From assembly GCF_004134825.1 (NCBI RefSeq), contig NZ_SDPN01000020.1:1-64000 (forward strand): a DNA stretch of 64,000 bases, written 5' to 3'. Numbering within the stretch: position 1 is the stretch's first letter; the number at the start of each line of letters is the position of its first letter. A program made the translations under genes and the position numbers. The notes under the pieces are model-generated. The model was given only the letters and a program-made list of their open reading frames with translations, was not told the origin of the DNA and searched no databases. The DNA comes from Agromyces albus (GTDB lineage Bacteria; Actinomycetota; Actinomycetes; Actinomycetales; Microbacteriaceae). This document shows, piece by piece, positions 48,260 to 57,872 of this stretch.

Positions 48260-49474
48260 TCAGCCGACGATCTGCGCTTCGTCGCCGAGTCGTTCGACGC
48301 CCTCTGCGCGCCGTGCGAGCCAGCCCGCGATGAGGTTCGTCCATCGCTCGGGGTCGTGATTCCAGAGCTTCGTGTGCCGCGCACCCTCGAAGACCTCGAA
48401 CTCGATGAGATCGGGCCGCGCGGCGGCGAATCGTCGGGAACCGTCGATCGGTACGAGCCCGTCGTCGACGCTGTGCATGAGCAGGATCGGCACCGCGAAC
48501 TCCTCGGCGCGGGCAACCGGGTCGAGCTCGGCGAACGTGATGGGGGCTGCGAGCCCCGTCAGGCCGCCGCTGAACGGTCCGCCGAGAACGCGCGCCACCG
48601 CATCGGCCATGCCGTTCGGCAGCCTCGACGCCCGCCCTTGGAATCTGAGGATGTCCACCCAGTCGATCGCCGGCGAGTCGAGCATGATGCCGACGAGCCG
48701 CTCGCGCACCGCAGCGGAGCGGAGCACCGCCTGCAACACGATCGATCCGCCCATCGACCACCCCATGAGCACCACGTGCTGGGCCCCGTGGTCGACCGCG
48801 AACTGCACTGCGGCGACGACGTCGGCCCATTCCGTTCCGCCGAGCCCATAGCGACGATCCTCGCTCTCGGGCGCTTCGCCGTCGTTCCGATAGGAGATGA
48901 GCAGGGAGTTCCACCCCGCCTCCCGCGCGGGCTCGACCGCGCGCAGGGCCTCGTGACGCGTCGCGCCCCGGCCGTGCACCTGGATCACCCAGCGGCCCGA
49001 CGGCGACTCCGCGGGCACCAGCCACGCGGGCGCCGGGCCGAGCGACGTCTCGACGACCACGTTCTCGTACGGGTGCCCGAGCTCCCACGGACCGAGGTGG
49101 AACGACGCGTTCATGCGCCCGCGCGACGTGCGCTCGAGGCGCCCGAAGTCGACGGACTCGATGCGGCGACGCACCGTGCGGTGCTCGTCGTCGATGACGT
49201 CGCCGAGGCGGGCGTGTCCGGCGTCACGGTCGAACCAGAAGCCGTAGCGTCCGCTCATGCGAGCCTCGTCGGATGTCGCGAGCGTGATCGCACCGCTCGC
49301 GAGGTCGACCCCGATGACGCGCACGTCTTCCTCCCGAGTGGAGATCGGGATCACGACCTTGCGCGCGAAGCGCACCGTCACGGCCGCGGTCAGCGCGGCG
49401 ACCCCGGCGATGAGGAGAGCCGAGGCTCCCGCTGCGATCCCGATCATCCTTGCCGTGCTCTCGCGCCGACTCAT
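48260..49474 (-). CDS. Alpha/beta hydrolase with N-terminal membrane anchor
   Basis: A 404-residue protein. An N-terminal hydrophobic helix (about 10-33, IGIAAGASALLIAGVAALTA) anchors it; an unassigned beta-rich region follows to about residue 155, then a serine hydrolase domain with nucleophile elbow VVLMGWSMGGSIVL, acid in LLMHSVDDGLVPIDG and histidine in VFEGARHTKLWNHDPERW near the C-terminus. The catalytic triad looks complete. The substrate is unknown; the arrangement suits an extracytoplasmic esterase or lipase. It converges with sufE, four bases apart. Confidence 0.88.
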   Translation of the reverse strand: MSRRESTARMIGIAAGASALLIAGVAALTAAVTVRFARKVVIPISTREEDVRVIGVDLASGAITLATSDEARMSGRYGFWFDRDAGHARLGDVIDDEHRTVRRRIESVDFGRLERTSRGRMNASFHLGPWELGHPYENVVVETSLGPAPAWLVPAESPSGRWVIQVHGRGATRHEALRAVEPAREAGWNSLLISYRNDGEAPESEDRRYGLGGTEWADVVAAVQFAVDHGAQHVVLMGWSMGGSIVLQAVLRSAAVRERLVGIMLDSPAIDWVDILRFQGRASRLPNGMADAVARVLGGPFSGGLTGLAAPITFAELDPVARAEEFAVPILLMHSVDDGLVPIDGSRRFAAARPDLIEFEVFEGARHTKLWNHDPERWTNLIAGWLARRAEGVERLGDEAQIVG

Positions 49475-49564
49475 CCGTGCCCTCCCAGAGCGAAGCGGTC
49501 ATCGTGTGCATGCGGTGCGGCGTGCCGTCGGCATCCGCCCCAGTCGAGACTCTAGTCTGCACTC

Positions 49565-50155
49565 GTGCCCGACTCTGCGATCGCTCCGCCGCCCGAGTTC
49601 GCGGCCGCACTCGACTCGCTGCGTGCGGCCTCGCCGCGTCCTGAGCTCGTGGTCACCGAGATTCCGGCGCCGGGCTCGCTCGCCCCCTACGCCGTGGCCC
49701 TGTCGGCGGATGTCATGCCGAGCCGCCACGGCGACGACTCCGAACTCGGCACGGGGCGATTCGTGCTCCTCTACGATCCCAGCGAGCCCGAGGCGTGGGG
49801 CGGACGGTTCCGGGTCGTGTGCTTCGCGCAGGCACCCCTCGAGACCGACATCGGACTCGACCCGTTCCTCGCGGATGTCGCGTGGTCGTGGCTCGTCGAT
49901 GCACTCGACGCTCGCGGCGCACGATACATCGCGGCATCCGGCACCGCGACGAAGATCCTCTCCACCGGATTCGGCGAACTCGCACGCCAGGGCGACGGTG
50001 CGCAGATCGAGTTGCGGGCCTCCTGGACCCCCCTCGATTCGTCTGCGGGCGCACATGTGGAAGGCTGGAGCGAGTTGTTGTGCATGTTGGCAGGACTGCC
50101 GCCCAGATCGGAAGGGGTGACCGCCCTTCCCCGTCGGAGGTCCAACCGTGGATGA
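49565..50155 (+). CDS. DUF3000 protein
   Basis: A 196-residue actinobacterial family of unknown function: PPPEFAAALDSLRAASPRPE at the start, PYAVALSADVMPSRHGDDSE, and GRFVLLYDPSEPEAWGGRFR VVCFAQAPLE TDIG in the core, with ASGTATKILSTGFGELARQG and a serine/arginine tail. It overlaps the RNase D-like gene by 8 nt, an association seen across the phylum. It starts at a GTG with a weak Shine-Dalgarno. Confidence 0.9.
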   Translation: MPDSAIAPPPEFAAALDSLRAASPRPELVVTEIPAPGSLAPYAVALSADVMPSRHGDDSELGTGRFVLLYDPSEPEAWGGRFRVVCFAQAPLETDIGLDPFLADVAWSWLVDALDARGARYIAASGTATKILSTGFGELARQGDGAQIELRASWTPLDSSAGAHVEGWSELLCMLAGLPPRSEGVTALPRRRSNRG

Positions 50156-51344
50156 ATTCCGGGTGATCGAGTCTCCCGCCGAGTTCGATGACGCCGTCGC
50201 GCGTCTCGCCGGCGGCGAGGGTCCGATCGCCGTCGACGCCGAGCGCGCGAGCGGTTTCCGCTATTCGCAGCGCGCCTACCTCATTCAGATGTATCGCCGC
50301 GGATCCGGGACGTTCCTCTTCGATCCGCCGCAGATCCCCGACTTCTCGGCTCTCCAGGGCGCCATCCACTCCGACGAATGGGTGCTGCACGCGGCGAGCC
50401 AGGACCTTGCGTGCCTCCGAGAGGTCGGCCTCGATCCCGAGCGCATCTTCGATACCGAGCTCGCCGCGAGGCTGCTCGGGATGCCGCGCGTCGGGCTCGC
50501 GTCGGTCGTGGAGGAGCTCCTCGACATCCGGCTCGCGAAGGAGCATTCGGCATCCGACTGGTCGACCCGCCCATTGCCCGAATCGTGGCTCCGCTACGCG
50601 GCGCTCGACGTCGAGCTGCTCATCGACATCCGCGAGAAGCTCGGCGCACGGCTCGACGAGACGGGCAAGGCCGATATCGCCGCGCAGGAGTTCGACGCCG
50701 TGCTGCACAAAGAGGCGAAGCCCGCGGCGGCCGAACCGTGGCGACGACTCTCGGGCATCCACGCGATGCGCAACGCCCGCAACCTGGCGGTCGCGCGCGA
50801 GCTGTGGCTGACACGTGATGCGCTTGCCTCCGAGCTCGATGTGGCACCGGGCCGCCTGGTTCCGGATGCCTCCCTGCTGGCCGCGGCCCGCGTGATGCCG
50901 ACGACCCGACGCGCCCTCGCCGACCTCCGCGAGTTCAACGGGCGAGCGAGCCGTTCCGAGCTGGATCGCTGGTGGGCGGCCATCGAGCGCGGCCTCACGA
51001 CCACCGATCTGCCGGCCGTGCGCGTGCCGAATGACTCGCCACCTCCGCCGCGCGCCTGGGCTGCGCGCAATCCCGAGGCCGACGCGCGGCTCCGCATCGC
51101 GCGTGCCGGGATCCTCGACATCGCCGAGCAGGTCGAGATGCCGGTCGAGAACCTGCTGACTCCCGACCACTTGCGACGCGTCGCGTGGAGCCCGCCCGCC
51201 GAGGTCACGGCCGACGCCGTCGGCGAGGTGCTCGCGAGGCTCGGCGCCCGACCATGGCAGATTGAGGCAACCTCACAGACAATCGCCGATGCCTTTGTCG
51301 AGGCGGCACAAACCGTCGAGGACGCCGCGACGAGCGCTTCGTAG
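50148..51344 (+). CDS. rnd: RNase D-like 3'-5' exoribonuclease with HRDC domain
   Basis: DEDDy exonuclease, 398 residues. Exo I has AVDAERASGF near residue 25, exo II LHAASQDLACLREVG and exo III YAALDVELLIDIREKL with the tyrosine and last aspartate; an HRDC domain (about 215-290; NLAVARELWLTRDALASELD) follows. It trims the 3' ends of tRNA and other stable RNAs. The GTG start overlaps DUF3000, and thiolase begins 77 nt downstream, probably on the same transcript. The C-terminal third is helical. Confidence 0.93.
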   Translation: MDEFRVIESPAEFDDAVARLAGGEGPIAVDAERASGFRYSQRAYLIQMYRRGSGTFLFDPPQIPDFSALQGAIHSDEWVLHAASQDLACLREVGLDPERIFDTELAARLLGMPRVGLASVVEELLDIRLAKEHSASDWSTRPLPESWLRYAALDVELLIDIREKLGARLDETGKADIAAQEFDAVLHKEAKPAAAEPWRRLSGIHAMRNARNLAVARELWLTRDALASELDVAPGRLVPDASLLAAARVMPTTRRALADLREFNGRASRSELDRWWAAIERGLTTTDLPAVRVPNDSPPPPRAWAARNPEADARLRIARAGILDIAEQVEMPVENLLTPDHLRRVAWSPPAEVTADAVGEVLARLGARPWQIEATSQTIADAFVEAAQTVEDAATSAS

Positions 51345-51421
51345 GTTCCGTCAAGCGATTCAGCGGCCCCACAACGCGCTTCGTAGGATCGGAGACATCC
51401 TGATCGAAAGTGAGCTGCAGC

Positions 51422-52633
51422 GTGGCTGATCAAGCTGAAGTCGTGTTCGTCGACGGGGTCCGCACCCCGTTCGGCAAGGCCGGCGACAAGGGCATGTACT
51501 GGAACACCCGAGCCGATGACCTCGTCGTGAAGGCGATCGTCGCGCTCCTCGAACGCAACCCGAACGTACCGAAGGAACGCATCGACGACGTCGCGATCGC
51601 GGCCACGACGCAGACCGGCGACCAGGGCCTGACCATCGGTCGTACGGCGGCGCTGCTCGCAGGGCTCCCGAAGACCGTGCCGGGCTTCTCGATCGACCGC
51701 ATGTGCGCCGGCGCCATGACGGCCACCGCGATGATGTCGGGGTCGATCGGATACGGCATGTACGACCTCGCCATCGCGGGCGGCGTCGAGCACATGGGCC
51801 ACCACCCCATGGGGTCGGGCGTCGACCCGAATCCACGCTTCCTGAGCGAGCGCCTCGTGGGCGAGGACGCCCTCGTGATGGGCGCGACCGCCGAGCGCAT
51901 CCACGACCGGTTCCCGCAGCTCACGAAGGAGCGAAGCGACCGGTATGCGATGGCGAGCCAGCAGAAGACGGCTGCCGCGTACGCCGCCGGCAAGATCCAG
52001 CAAGACCTCGTGCCGATTGCGATCCGCACCGAGGAGGGCTGGGGTCTCGCCACGCGTGACGAGATGATGCGCCCCGAGACGACGCTCGAGGGCCTCGCAG
52101 CGTTGAAGACGCCGTTCCGTCCGCACGGCCGCATCACCGCGGGCAACGCCTCGGGCCTGAACGACGGCGCGACGGCGGCGATCCTCGCCTCCGGCGCCGC
52201 GGCGAAGGAGCTCGGACTGACGCCGAAGATGAAGCTCGTGAGCTTCGCCTTCGCCGGTGTCGACCCCGAGATCATGGGCATCGGCCCCATTCCCGCCACC
52301 GAGAAGGCGCTGCGCAAGGCGGGCCTCTCCATCGACGACATCGACCTCTTCGAGATGAACGAGGCGTTCGCCGTGCAGGTGCTCTCGTTCCTCGATCACT
52401 ACGGCATCGCCGACGACGACCCCCGAGTCAACCCGTGGGGCGGTGCGATCGCGGTGGGGCATCCGCTCGCCTCCTCGGGCGTGCGCCTCATGAACCAGCT
52501 CGCGAGCCAGTTCACCGAGCGTCCCGACGTGCGCTACGGCATCACGAGCATGTGCGTCGGCCTCGGCCAGGGCGGCACCATGATCTGGGAGAACCCGAAC
52601 TTCAACAAGAAGGCGAAGAAGGCCCGCGGATGA
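51422..52633 (+). CDS. fadA: Acetyl-CoA acyltransferase (thiolase)
   Basis: Degradative thiolase, 403 residues, cleaving 3-ketoacyl-CoA. The acyl cysteine is in FSIDRMCAGAMTATAMMSG, the histidine in NPWGGAIAVGHPLASSGVR, and the second cysteine in SMCVGLGQGGTMIWE. The start is GTG 51422 (MADQAEVVFVDGVRTPFGKA); a GTG 12 nt earlier is also possible. The stop overlaps the fadB start in ATGA form, giving the usual alpha/beta subunit pair of a trifunctional complex. Confidence 0.95.
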   Translation: MADQAEVVFVDGVRTPFGKAGDKGMYWNTRADDLVVKAIVALLERNPNVPKERIDDVAIAATTQTGDQGLTIGRTAALLAGLPKTVPGFSIDRMCAGAMTATAMMSGSIGYGMYDLAIAGGVEHMGHHPMGSGVDPNPRFLSERLVGEDALVMGATAERIHDRFPQLTKERSDRYAMASQQKTAAAYAAGKIQQDLVPIAIRTEEGWGLATRDEMMRPETTLEGLAALKTPFRPHGRITAGNASGLNDGATAAILASGAAAKELGLTPKMKLVSFAFAGVDPEIMGIGPIPATEKALRKAGLSIDDIDLFEMNEAFAVQVLSFLDHYGIADDDPRVNPWGGAIAVGHPLASSGVRLMNQLASQFTERPDVRYGITSMCVGLGQGGTMIWENPNFNKKAKKARG

Positions 52634-54768
52634 CCGACTACACGACCATCGACTTCGATTCGCTCGCCGCCCTCTCCGACGACGAGGTGGTCACGCGCTC
52701 GTTCGTGCGCGATATCCCCCTCTCCGACGGCAAGACCCTCGCGCTCGTCACGCTCGACAACGGACGCGACCACACTCGGCCGAACACCCTCGGCCCGGTC
52801 TCGCTACTCGAATACGCGAAGACGCTCGACGCCCTGAAGGCGCGCGCGTCGGCGGGTGAGATCCACGCCGTCGGTGTGACCGGCAAGCCGTTCATCCTCG
52901 CCGCGGGCGCCGACCTCACCAAGGTCGCCGAGATCCCCGACGCCGAGACCGCGCGCAAGATGGGACAGCTCGGGCACTACGCGCTCGGCAAGGCCTCAGA
53001 ACTCGGCGTGCCGTCGTTCGCCTTCATCAACGGCCTCGCGCTCGGCGGCGGTCTCGAGATCGCGCTGAACGCCGACTACCGCACCGTGGATGCCTCGGTT
53101 CCGGCCGTCGCGCTTCCCGAGGTGTTCCTCGGGCTCATCCCGGGTTGGGGCGGCGCCTACCTGCTGCCGAACCTCATCGGCATCGAGAACGCGCTGAAGG
53201 TCGTCATCGAGAACCCGCTGAAGCAGAACCGCACGCTCAAGGCGTCGGATGTGCTCGAGCTCGGCATCGCCGATGCGCTGTTCCCGGCGGTGAGCTTCCT
53301 CGAGGACTCGATCAGGTGGGCAGACGGGGTCGTGTCCGGCCGCATCAAGGTCAAGCGCCCGAACGAGCCCGGCAAGGTCGAGCGGCTCGTGAAGTGGGAT
53401 GTCGCGATCGGCATCGCCTCGAAGATGCTGAAGAGCCGCATCGGATCGGTGCCGAGGTCGCCGTACATCGCCCTCGACCTGCTGAAGGCCGCGAAGAACG
53501 GCTCGAAGGCCGAGGCGTTCGCGCGTGAAGACGAAGCGCTCGCCGAGCTCATCGCGGGCGACCAGCTCCAGGCATCCGTCTATGCCTTCAATCTCGTGCA
53601 GAAGCGCGCGAAGCGACCCGCCGGTGCGCCCGACACGGCGCTCGCGAAGAAGGTCACGAAGGTCGGCGTGCTCGGCGCCGGATACATGGCGAGCCAGCTC
53701 GCCCTGCTGTTCGTGCGCCGTCTGCGGGTTCCGGTCGTCATCACCGACCTCGACCAGGAGCGCGTCGACAAGGGCGTCGCCCACATCACCGAAGAGATCG
53801 AGGCCCTCCTCGGCAAGGGCCGCATCTCCCCCGATGAGGCGAACCGGTTGAAGGCACTCGTCACCGGCACCACCGACAAGGCCGATTTCGCGGACTGCGA
53901 CTGGGTGATCGAGGCGGTCTTCGAGGAGCTCGAGATCAAGCAGAACGTGTTCGCCGAGGTGGAGCAGTTCGTCTCCCCCGAAGCCGTGCTCGCCACGAAC
54001 ACGTCGTCGCTGTCGGTCGAGCAGATCGGGGCGAAGCTCGAGCACCCCGAGCGCGTCGTCGGATTCCACTTCTTCACGCCCGTCGCGGTCATGCCGCTCA
54101 TCGAGGTCGTGAAGACCCCGCACACAGATGACGCGACGCTGTCGACCGCGATGGTCACGGCGAAGAACCTGAAGAAGAACGCCGTGATCACCGCCGATAC
54201 TCCCGGTTTCGTGGTCAATCGCGTGCTCGCGAAGCTCCTCGGCGAGGCGATGTACGCCGTCGACAACGGCACCTCGTTCGAGGTCGTCGACGAGGCCATC
54301 GCGCCGCTCGGGCTGCCGATGCCTCCGTCGCAGCTGCTCGACCTCGTGGGACTCAAGGTCGGCGCTCACGTGCTCGACACCCACCACTCGGCGTTCCCCG
54401 ACCGGTTCTACCGCAGCGAGAACCTGCACAAGCTCGCCGACTACGGCAAGCTCCTCGACAAAGACGACAAGGGCAAGGTCAAGGGCTTCGACAAGGGCGC
54501 GCTGAAGCTCGTGTCGGGCGGCAAGAACCCGTTGACGGCCGATGAGATCCTCACTCGTCTGCAAGACGGCCTCGCCGACGAGGTGCACCGCATGCTCGAA
54601 GACGGCGTCGTCGAGGCACCTGAAGACGTCGATCTCTGCATGCTCCTCGGCGCGGGCTTCCCGTTCCAGATGGGCGGCGTGACGCCCTACCTCGACCGCG
54701 TGGGTGCGAGCGAACGGGTCTTCGGCGACACGTTCCACCACCCGCCGATCAAGGGTGTCGGCGCGTAG
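52630..54768 (+). CDS. fadB: Fatty-acid oxidation multifunctional alpha subunit (enoyl-CoA hydratase/3-hydroxyacyl-CoA dehydrogenase)
   Basis: A 712-residue protein. An N-terminal crotonase domain (about 25-270) has the oxyanion-type FINGLALGGGLEIALNADYR and LPEVFLGLIPGWGGAYLL. The dehydrogenase part begins near residue 340 with the NAD loop VGVLGAGYMASQLALLF, has VVGFHFFTPVAVMPLIEV and the C-terminal dimer domain. The Rossmann third glycine is replaced (GAGYMAS). It starts with ATGA overlapping fadA. With the thiolase it completes beta-oxidation from enoyl-CoA to acetyl-CoA. Confidence 0.94.
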   Translation: MTDYTTIDFDSLAALSDDEVVTRSFVRDIPLSDGKTLALVTLDNGRDHTRPNTLGPVSLLEYAKTLDALKARASAGEIHAVGVTGKPFILAAGADLTKVAEIPDAETARKMGQLGHYALGKASELGVPSFAFINGLALGGGLEIALNADYRTVDASVPAVALPEVFLGLIPGWGGAYLLPNLIGIENALKVVIENPLKQNRTLKASDVLELGIADALFPAVSFLEDSIRWADGVVSGRIKVKRPNEPGKVERLVKWDVAIGIASKMLKSRIGSVPRSPYIALDLLKAAKNGSKAEAFAREDEALAELIAGDQLQASVYAFNLVQKRAKRPAGAPDTALAKKVTKVGVLGAGYMASQLALLFVRRLRVPVVITDLDQERVDKGVAHITEEIEALLGKGRISPDEANRLKALVTGTTDKADFADCDWVIEAVFEELEIKQNVFAEVEQFVSPEAVLATNTSSLSVEQIGAKLEHPERVVGFHFFTPVAVMPLIEVVKTPHTDDATLSTAMVTAKNLKKNAVITADTPGFVVNRVLAKLLGEAMYAVDNGTSFEVVDEAIAPLGLPMPPSQLLDLVGLKVGAHVLDTHHSAFPDRFYRSENLHKLADYGKLLDKDDKGKVKGFDKGALKLVSGGKNPLTADEILTRLQDGLADEVHRMLEDGVVEAPEDVDLCMLLGAGFPFQMGGVTPYLDRVGASERVFGDTFHHPPIKGVGA

Positions 54769-54779
54769 CCGAACGACGA

Positions 54780-54809
54780 AGCGGCCCTCGACGGAAGTCG
54801 GGGGCCGCT
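54780..54809. terminator. Bidirectional terminator between fadB and dxs
   Basis: A 13-bp stem with one wobble pair (arms 54780-54792 and 54797-54809) and a GGAA loop, 12 nt after fadB and 58 nt after the convergent dxs stop. Confidence 0.8.
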
Positions 54810-54867
54810 GCCGTCTGCGTGGCCGCTCGCGGTCGGCCGGTGGCCACAACCGGGAGGCGGCGGAGAC

Positions 54868-56817
54868 TCAGCGGTCGCCGGAGCCTGCGCGCACGGTGGT
54901 GGATCCGGTGTCGGTCGAGACTCCGCGGGCGTGCGGGAGCTTCGAGCCGAGCACCATCGCCGTGACGTCGCGAGCGATGTGCTGCGGCGTGAGGCCGACG
55001 CGTTCGAGGATGTCGGCGCGCGACCCGTGGTCGAGGAACTCGTCGGGGAGCCCGACCTCGGTCACCGCGGTGTCGACGCCGGCCTGGCGCAGGTCTTGGC
55101 GGATGCGGGTGCCGATGCCGCCGACGCGGATGCCGTCTTCGATGCTCACGACGATGCGGTGCTCGGCGGCGAGACCGATGAGGCTTCGTGGCACGGGCAC
55201 GACCCAACGCGGGTCGATGACGGTCGCGCCGATGCCCTGCGCTTCGAGCCGTTCGGCGACCGCGAGGCCGATACCGGCCATCGGTCCGACGGTGACGATG
55301 AGCACGTCGTTGCGGTCCGATTCGGCGAGCACGTCGACTCCGTCGTCGGCGCGGCGCACCGCGTCGTAGTCGACGCCGACGGTGCCCTTGGGAAATCGCA
55401 GCACGGTCGGCCCGTCGTCGACGGCGACCGCCTCGGCGAGTTCTTCCGCGAGGCGCACGGAGTCTCGCGGCGCCGCGATGCGGATGCCGGGCACGACCTG
55501 GAGGATCGAGAGGTCCCATACGCCGTGGTGGCTCGGCCCGTCGGGACCGGTGACGCCGGCGCGGTCGAGCACGAACGTCACGCCCGCCTTGTGCAGCGCG
55601 ACATCCATCAGCACCTGGTCGAACGCGCGGTTGATGAAGGTCGCGTAGACGGCGACGACGGGATGCAGCCCGCCGAACGCGAGCCCGGCCGCCGACGTGG
55701 CGGCGTGCTGCTCGGCGATGCCGACGTCGAAGACGCGGGTCGGGAAGCGCTCCGCCATGCGGTGCAAGCCGGTGGGCCGCAGCATCGCCGCCGTGATCCC
55801 CACGAGCCGTTCGTTGTGCTCGGCCAGGTTCACGAGCTCGTCGGCGAAGACGTTGGTCCACGACGGCGACGACGCCGGTTCGAGGGACTCGCCCGTCTCG
55901 GGATCGATCTGGCCGACGGCGTGGAACTGGTCGGCAGCGTCGCGGAGGGCGGGCTCGTAGCCGCGGCCCTTGTCGGTGATGGCGTGCACGATCACGGGGG
56001 CGCCGTACTCACGCGCCTGGCGCAGTGCAGCTTCCATCGCGTGCTCGTCGTGGCCGTCGATCGGGCCGATGTACTTGATGTCGAGGTTCGAGTAGAGCGC
56101 TTCGTTGCCAGTGAAGCGGCTGAGGAACCCGTGCAGGCCACCTCGCACACCGCGGTAGAAGGCGCGCGCGGGCTCGCCGAGGCGATCGAACACCCGACGG
56201 CTCGACAGGTGCAGGTTGCGGTAGGTCTGCTTCGTGCGCACGGTGTTGAGGAACCGCGCCATGCCGCCGATGGTCGGAGCGTACGAGCGTCCGTTGTCGT
56301 TGACGATGACGATGAGCTTGCGCGTGTTGTCGTCGGAGATGTTGTTGAGCGCCTCCCACGTCATGCCGCCCGTGAGGGCACCGTCGCCGACGACGGCGAT
56401 GACGTGCCGGTCGTGCTGCCCGGTCATCTCGAACGCCTTCGAGATGCCGTCGGCCCATGAGAGCGAGCTCGACGCGTGCGAGCTCTCGACGATGTCGTGC
56501 TCGGACTCCGAGCGCTGCGGATACCCTGCGAGGCCACCGGTCTGTCGAAGGGTCGAGAGGTCTCTGCGTCCGGTGAGGAGCTTGTGCACGTACGACTGGT
56601 GCCCGGTGTCGAAGACGATCGCATCGCGCGGCGAGTCGAAGACCCGGTGCATGGCGATCGTGAGCTCGACGACGCCCAGGTTGGGGCCGAGGTGACCTCC
56701 GGTCTGCGAGACGGATGCCACGAGATACTCGCGGATCTCGCGTGCGAGCTGCTCAAGCTGTTCGGTACTCAGCGCATCGAGGTCTCGCGGTCCGGAGATG
56801 GTCTCGAGCAGGGTCAT
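54868..56817 (-). CDS. dxs: 1-deoxy-D-xylulose-5-phosphate synthase
   Basis: Thiamine-pyrophosphate enzyme making DXP from pyruvate and glyceraldehyde 3-phosphate for MEP-pathway isoprenoids. It is 649 residues from ATG 56817 ([20 protein letters not shown]); the upstream open frame is not used. TPP/metal-binding [20 protein letters not shown] is near residue 145; [38 protein letters not shown] and [20 protein letters not shown] are all present. GAAAGG precedes the start at 8 nt. Confidence 0.97.
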   Translation of the reverse strand: MTLLETISGPRDLDALSTEQLEQLAREIREYLVASVSQTGGHLGPNLGVVELTIAMHRVFDSPRDAIVFDTGHQSYVHKLLTGRRDLSTLRQTGGLAGYPQRSESEHDIVESSHASSSLSWADGISKAFEMTGQHDRHVIAVVGDGALTGGMTWEALNNISDDNTRKLIVIVNDNGRSYAPTIGGMARFLNTVRTKQTYRNLHLSSRRVFDRLGEPARAFYRGVRGGLHGFLSRFTGNEALYSNLDIKYIGPIDGHDEHAMEAALRQAREYGAPVIVHAITDKGRGYEPALRDAADQFHAVGQIDPETGESLEPASSPSWTNVFADELVNLAEHNERLVGITAAMLRPTGLHRMAERFPTRVFDVGIAEQHAATSAAGLAFGGLHPVVAVYATFINRAFDQVLMDVALHKAGVTFVLDRAGVTGPDGPSHHGVWDLSILQVVPGIRIAAPRDSVRLAEELAEAVAVDDGPTVLRFPKGTVGVDYDAVRRADDGVDVLAESDRNDVLIVTVGPMAGIGLAVAERLEAQGIGATVIDPRWVVPVPRSLIGLAAEHRIVVSIEDGIRVGGIGTRIRQDLRQAGVDTAVTEVGLPDEFLDHGSRADILERVGLTPQHIARDVTAMVLGSKLPHARGVSTDTGSTTVRAGSGDR

Positions 56818-56895
56818 CCGGGAAGCACCTTTCACCAAGCCCCAGCGGAGGCGGGGGCATCCATCGATTCTACGCGACGCCGTTTGATCGCTCAC

Positions 56896-56931
56896 TCGAC
56901 TCTGGTGCGGGGTACTGATCGGAGAGGAGAA
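56896..56931 (+). repeat. 36-bp direct repeat, copy 1
   Basis: Thirty-two of 36 bases match the copy at 57793-57828. This copy lies between the dxs start and the stop of the GNAT gene. Conserved cores are TCGACTCTGGTGC and ATCGGAGAGGAGAA. Confidence 0.9.
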
Positions 56932-56936
56932 GGACG

Positions 56937-57746
56937 CTACCTGTCCCGCCACTCGAACAACCCGATGCGACAGTATTCCCGGAAGCCGAGGCGGCGATAG
57001 ACCGGTTCGCCCATCATGGAAGCTGCGAGGACGCTGATGCGGTAGCCGAGCGCCCGTGCCTCGAGCAGCGGCGCCATGGTCAGGGCTGCGCCGATCCCCC
57101 GGTGCCGGGCTTCGGGCACCGTGAAGACGAAGTAGATGCCGGCCACGCGGGCACCGAGGAACAGGGTCGCCGTGGCGACCGGCTCGCCGTCGAGCCGGCC
57201 CAGATAGTGCCGCCACGAAACGTGTTCGAGGCCGAGCGTCGAAAAGATGGTCCCGACCCATGCCGCCTCCTTGGGACCTTCACCGAACCCCTTGCCAAGG
57301 GTTTCCACCCAGACCGCGAGGTCATCCTGCGTCCGGACTCGGCTGACCGCGAGGCCGGAGGGCAGCTGCAGGGGCCGGAGTCCCTGGAGGTCGACGGCCA
57401 TACCGATATCGTCGCCGGCATGAATGAAGCCGCGGTCCACCAGCCGGCGGCCGAGATCGACGGGGCTCATGCCCGGCCCCAGATGCCAGGTTCCCGGCAC
57501 ACGATGGGCCCGCATCGCGGCGAGAGACGCCGAGATCGCAGCATCGGCGCCGGTCGCATCGAGGTTCGCCCCAACCACGGCGTTGTGGTAGTCGATGGGC
57601 GAGCCGCCGATGGTCCAGCGGAGCTTGTCGTCGTCTCGCTCCTCACCGCCGCCGGCGCGACCCATGGTCATGAGGAATTCGGCGCCGTTCTCCTCGATGG
57701 CGTCGGCCAGCGCAGCAGCCGAGAAGTCATCTCGCACAACAGTCAT
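56937..57746 (-). CDS. GNAT-family acetyltransferase
   Basis: A 269-residue protein from ATG 57746 with GGGAGGG before it. The N-terminal half (about 1-130) is a region common to two-part GNAT proteins; the C-terminal half has the acetyl-CoA loop [20 protein letters not shown] near residue 215 and [20 protein letters not shown] at the end. The substrate is unknown. The gene sits between two copies of a 36-bp direct repeat and points away from the neighbouring aminotransferase-fold gene. Confidence 0.88.
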   Translation of the reverse strand: MTVVRDDFSAAALADAIEENGAEFLMTMGRAGGGEERDDDKLRWTIGGSPIDYHNAVVGANLDATGADAAISASLAAMRAHRVPGTWHLGPGMSPVDLGRRLVDRGFIHAGDDIGMAVDLQGLRPLQLPSGLAVSRVRTQDDLAVWVETLGKGFGEGPKEAAWVGTIFSTLGLEHVSWRHYLGRLDGEPVATATLFLGARVAGIYFVFTVPEARHRGIGAALTMAPLLEARALGYRISVLAASMMGEPVYRRLGFREYCRIGLFEWRDR

Positions 57747-57792
57747 GGCTGCCCTCCCGGCAAACTCGCACGTCACCTCTCTATCACGCAGG

Positions 57793-57828
57793 TCGACTCT
57801 GGTGCAGGGCGCTCATCGGAGAGGAGAA
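57793..57828 (+). repeat. 36-bp direct repeat, copy 2
   Basis: The partner of the copy at 56896-56931, 897 bp away. Here it forms the 5' leader of the aminotransferase-fold gene and ends in GGAGAGGAGAA, just before an ATG at 57828-57830 that could be an alternative start. Confidence 0.9.
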
Positions 57829-57872
57829 TGGCGTCGTGGTCCGACGATGATGCGGGCCGACTGGAGGCTGTC

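Noticed and set aside
56818-57261. Upstream in-frame extension of dxs
   Set aside because: It overlaps the GNAT gene antisense and is not like Dxs N-termini; the ATG at 56817 fits.
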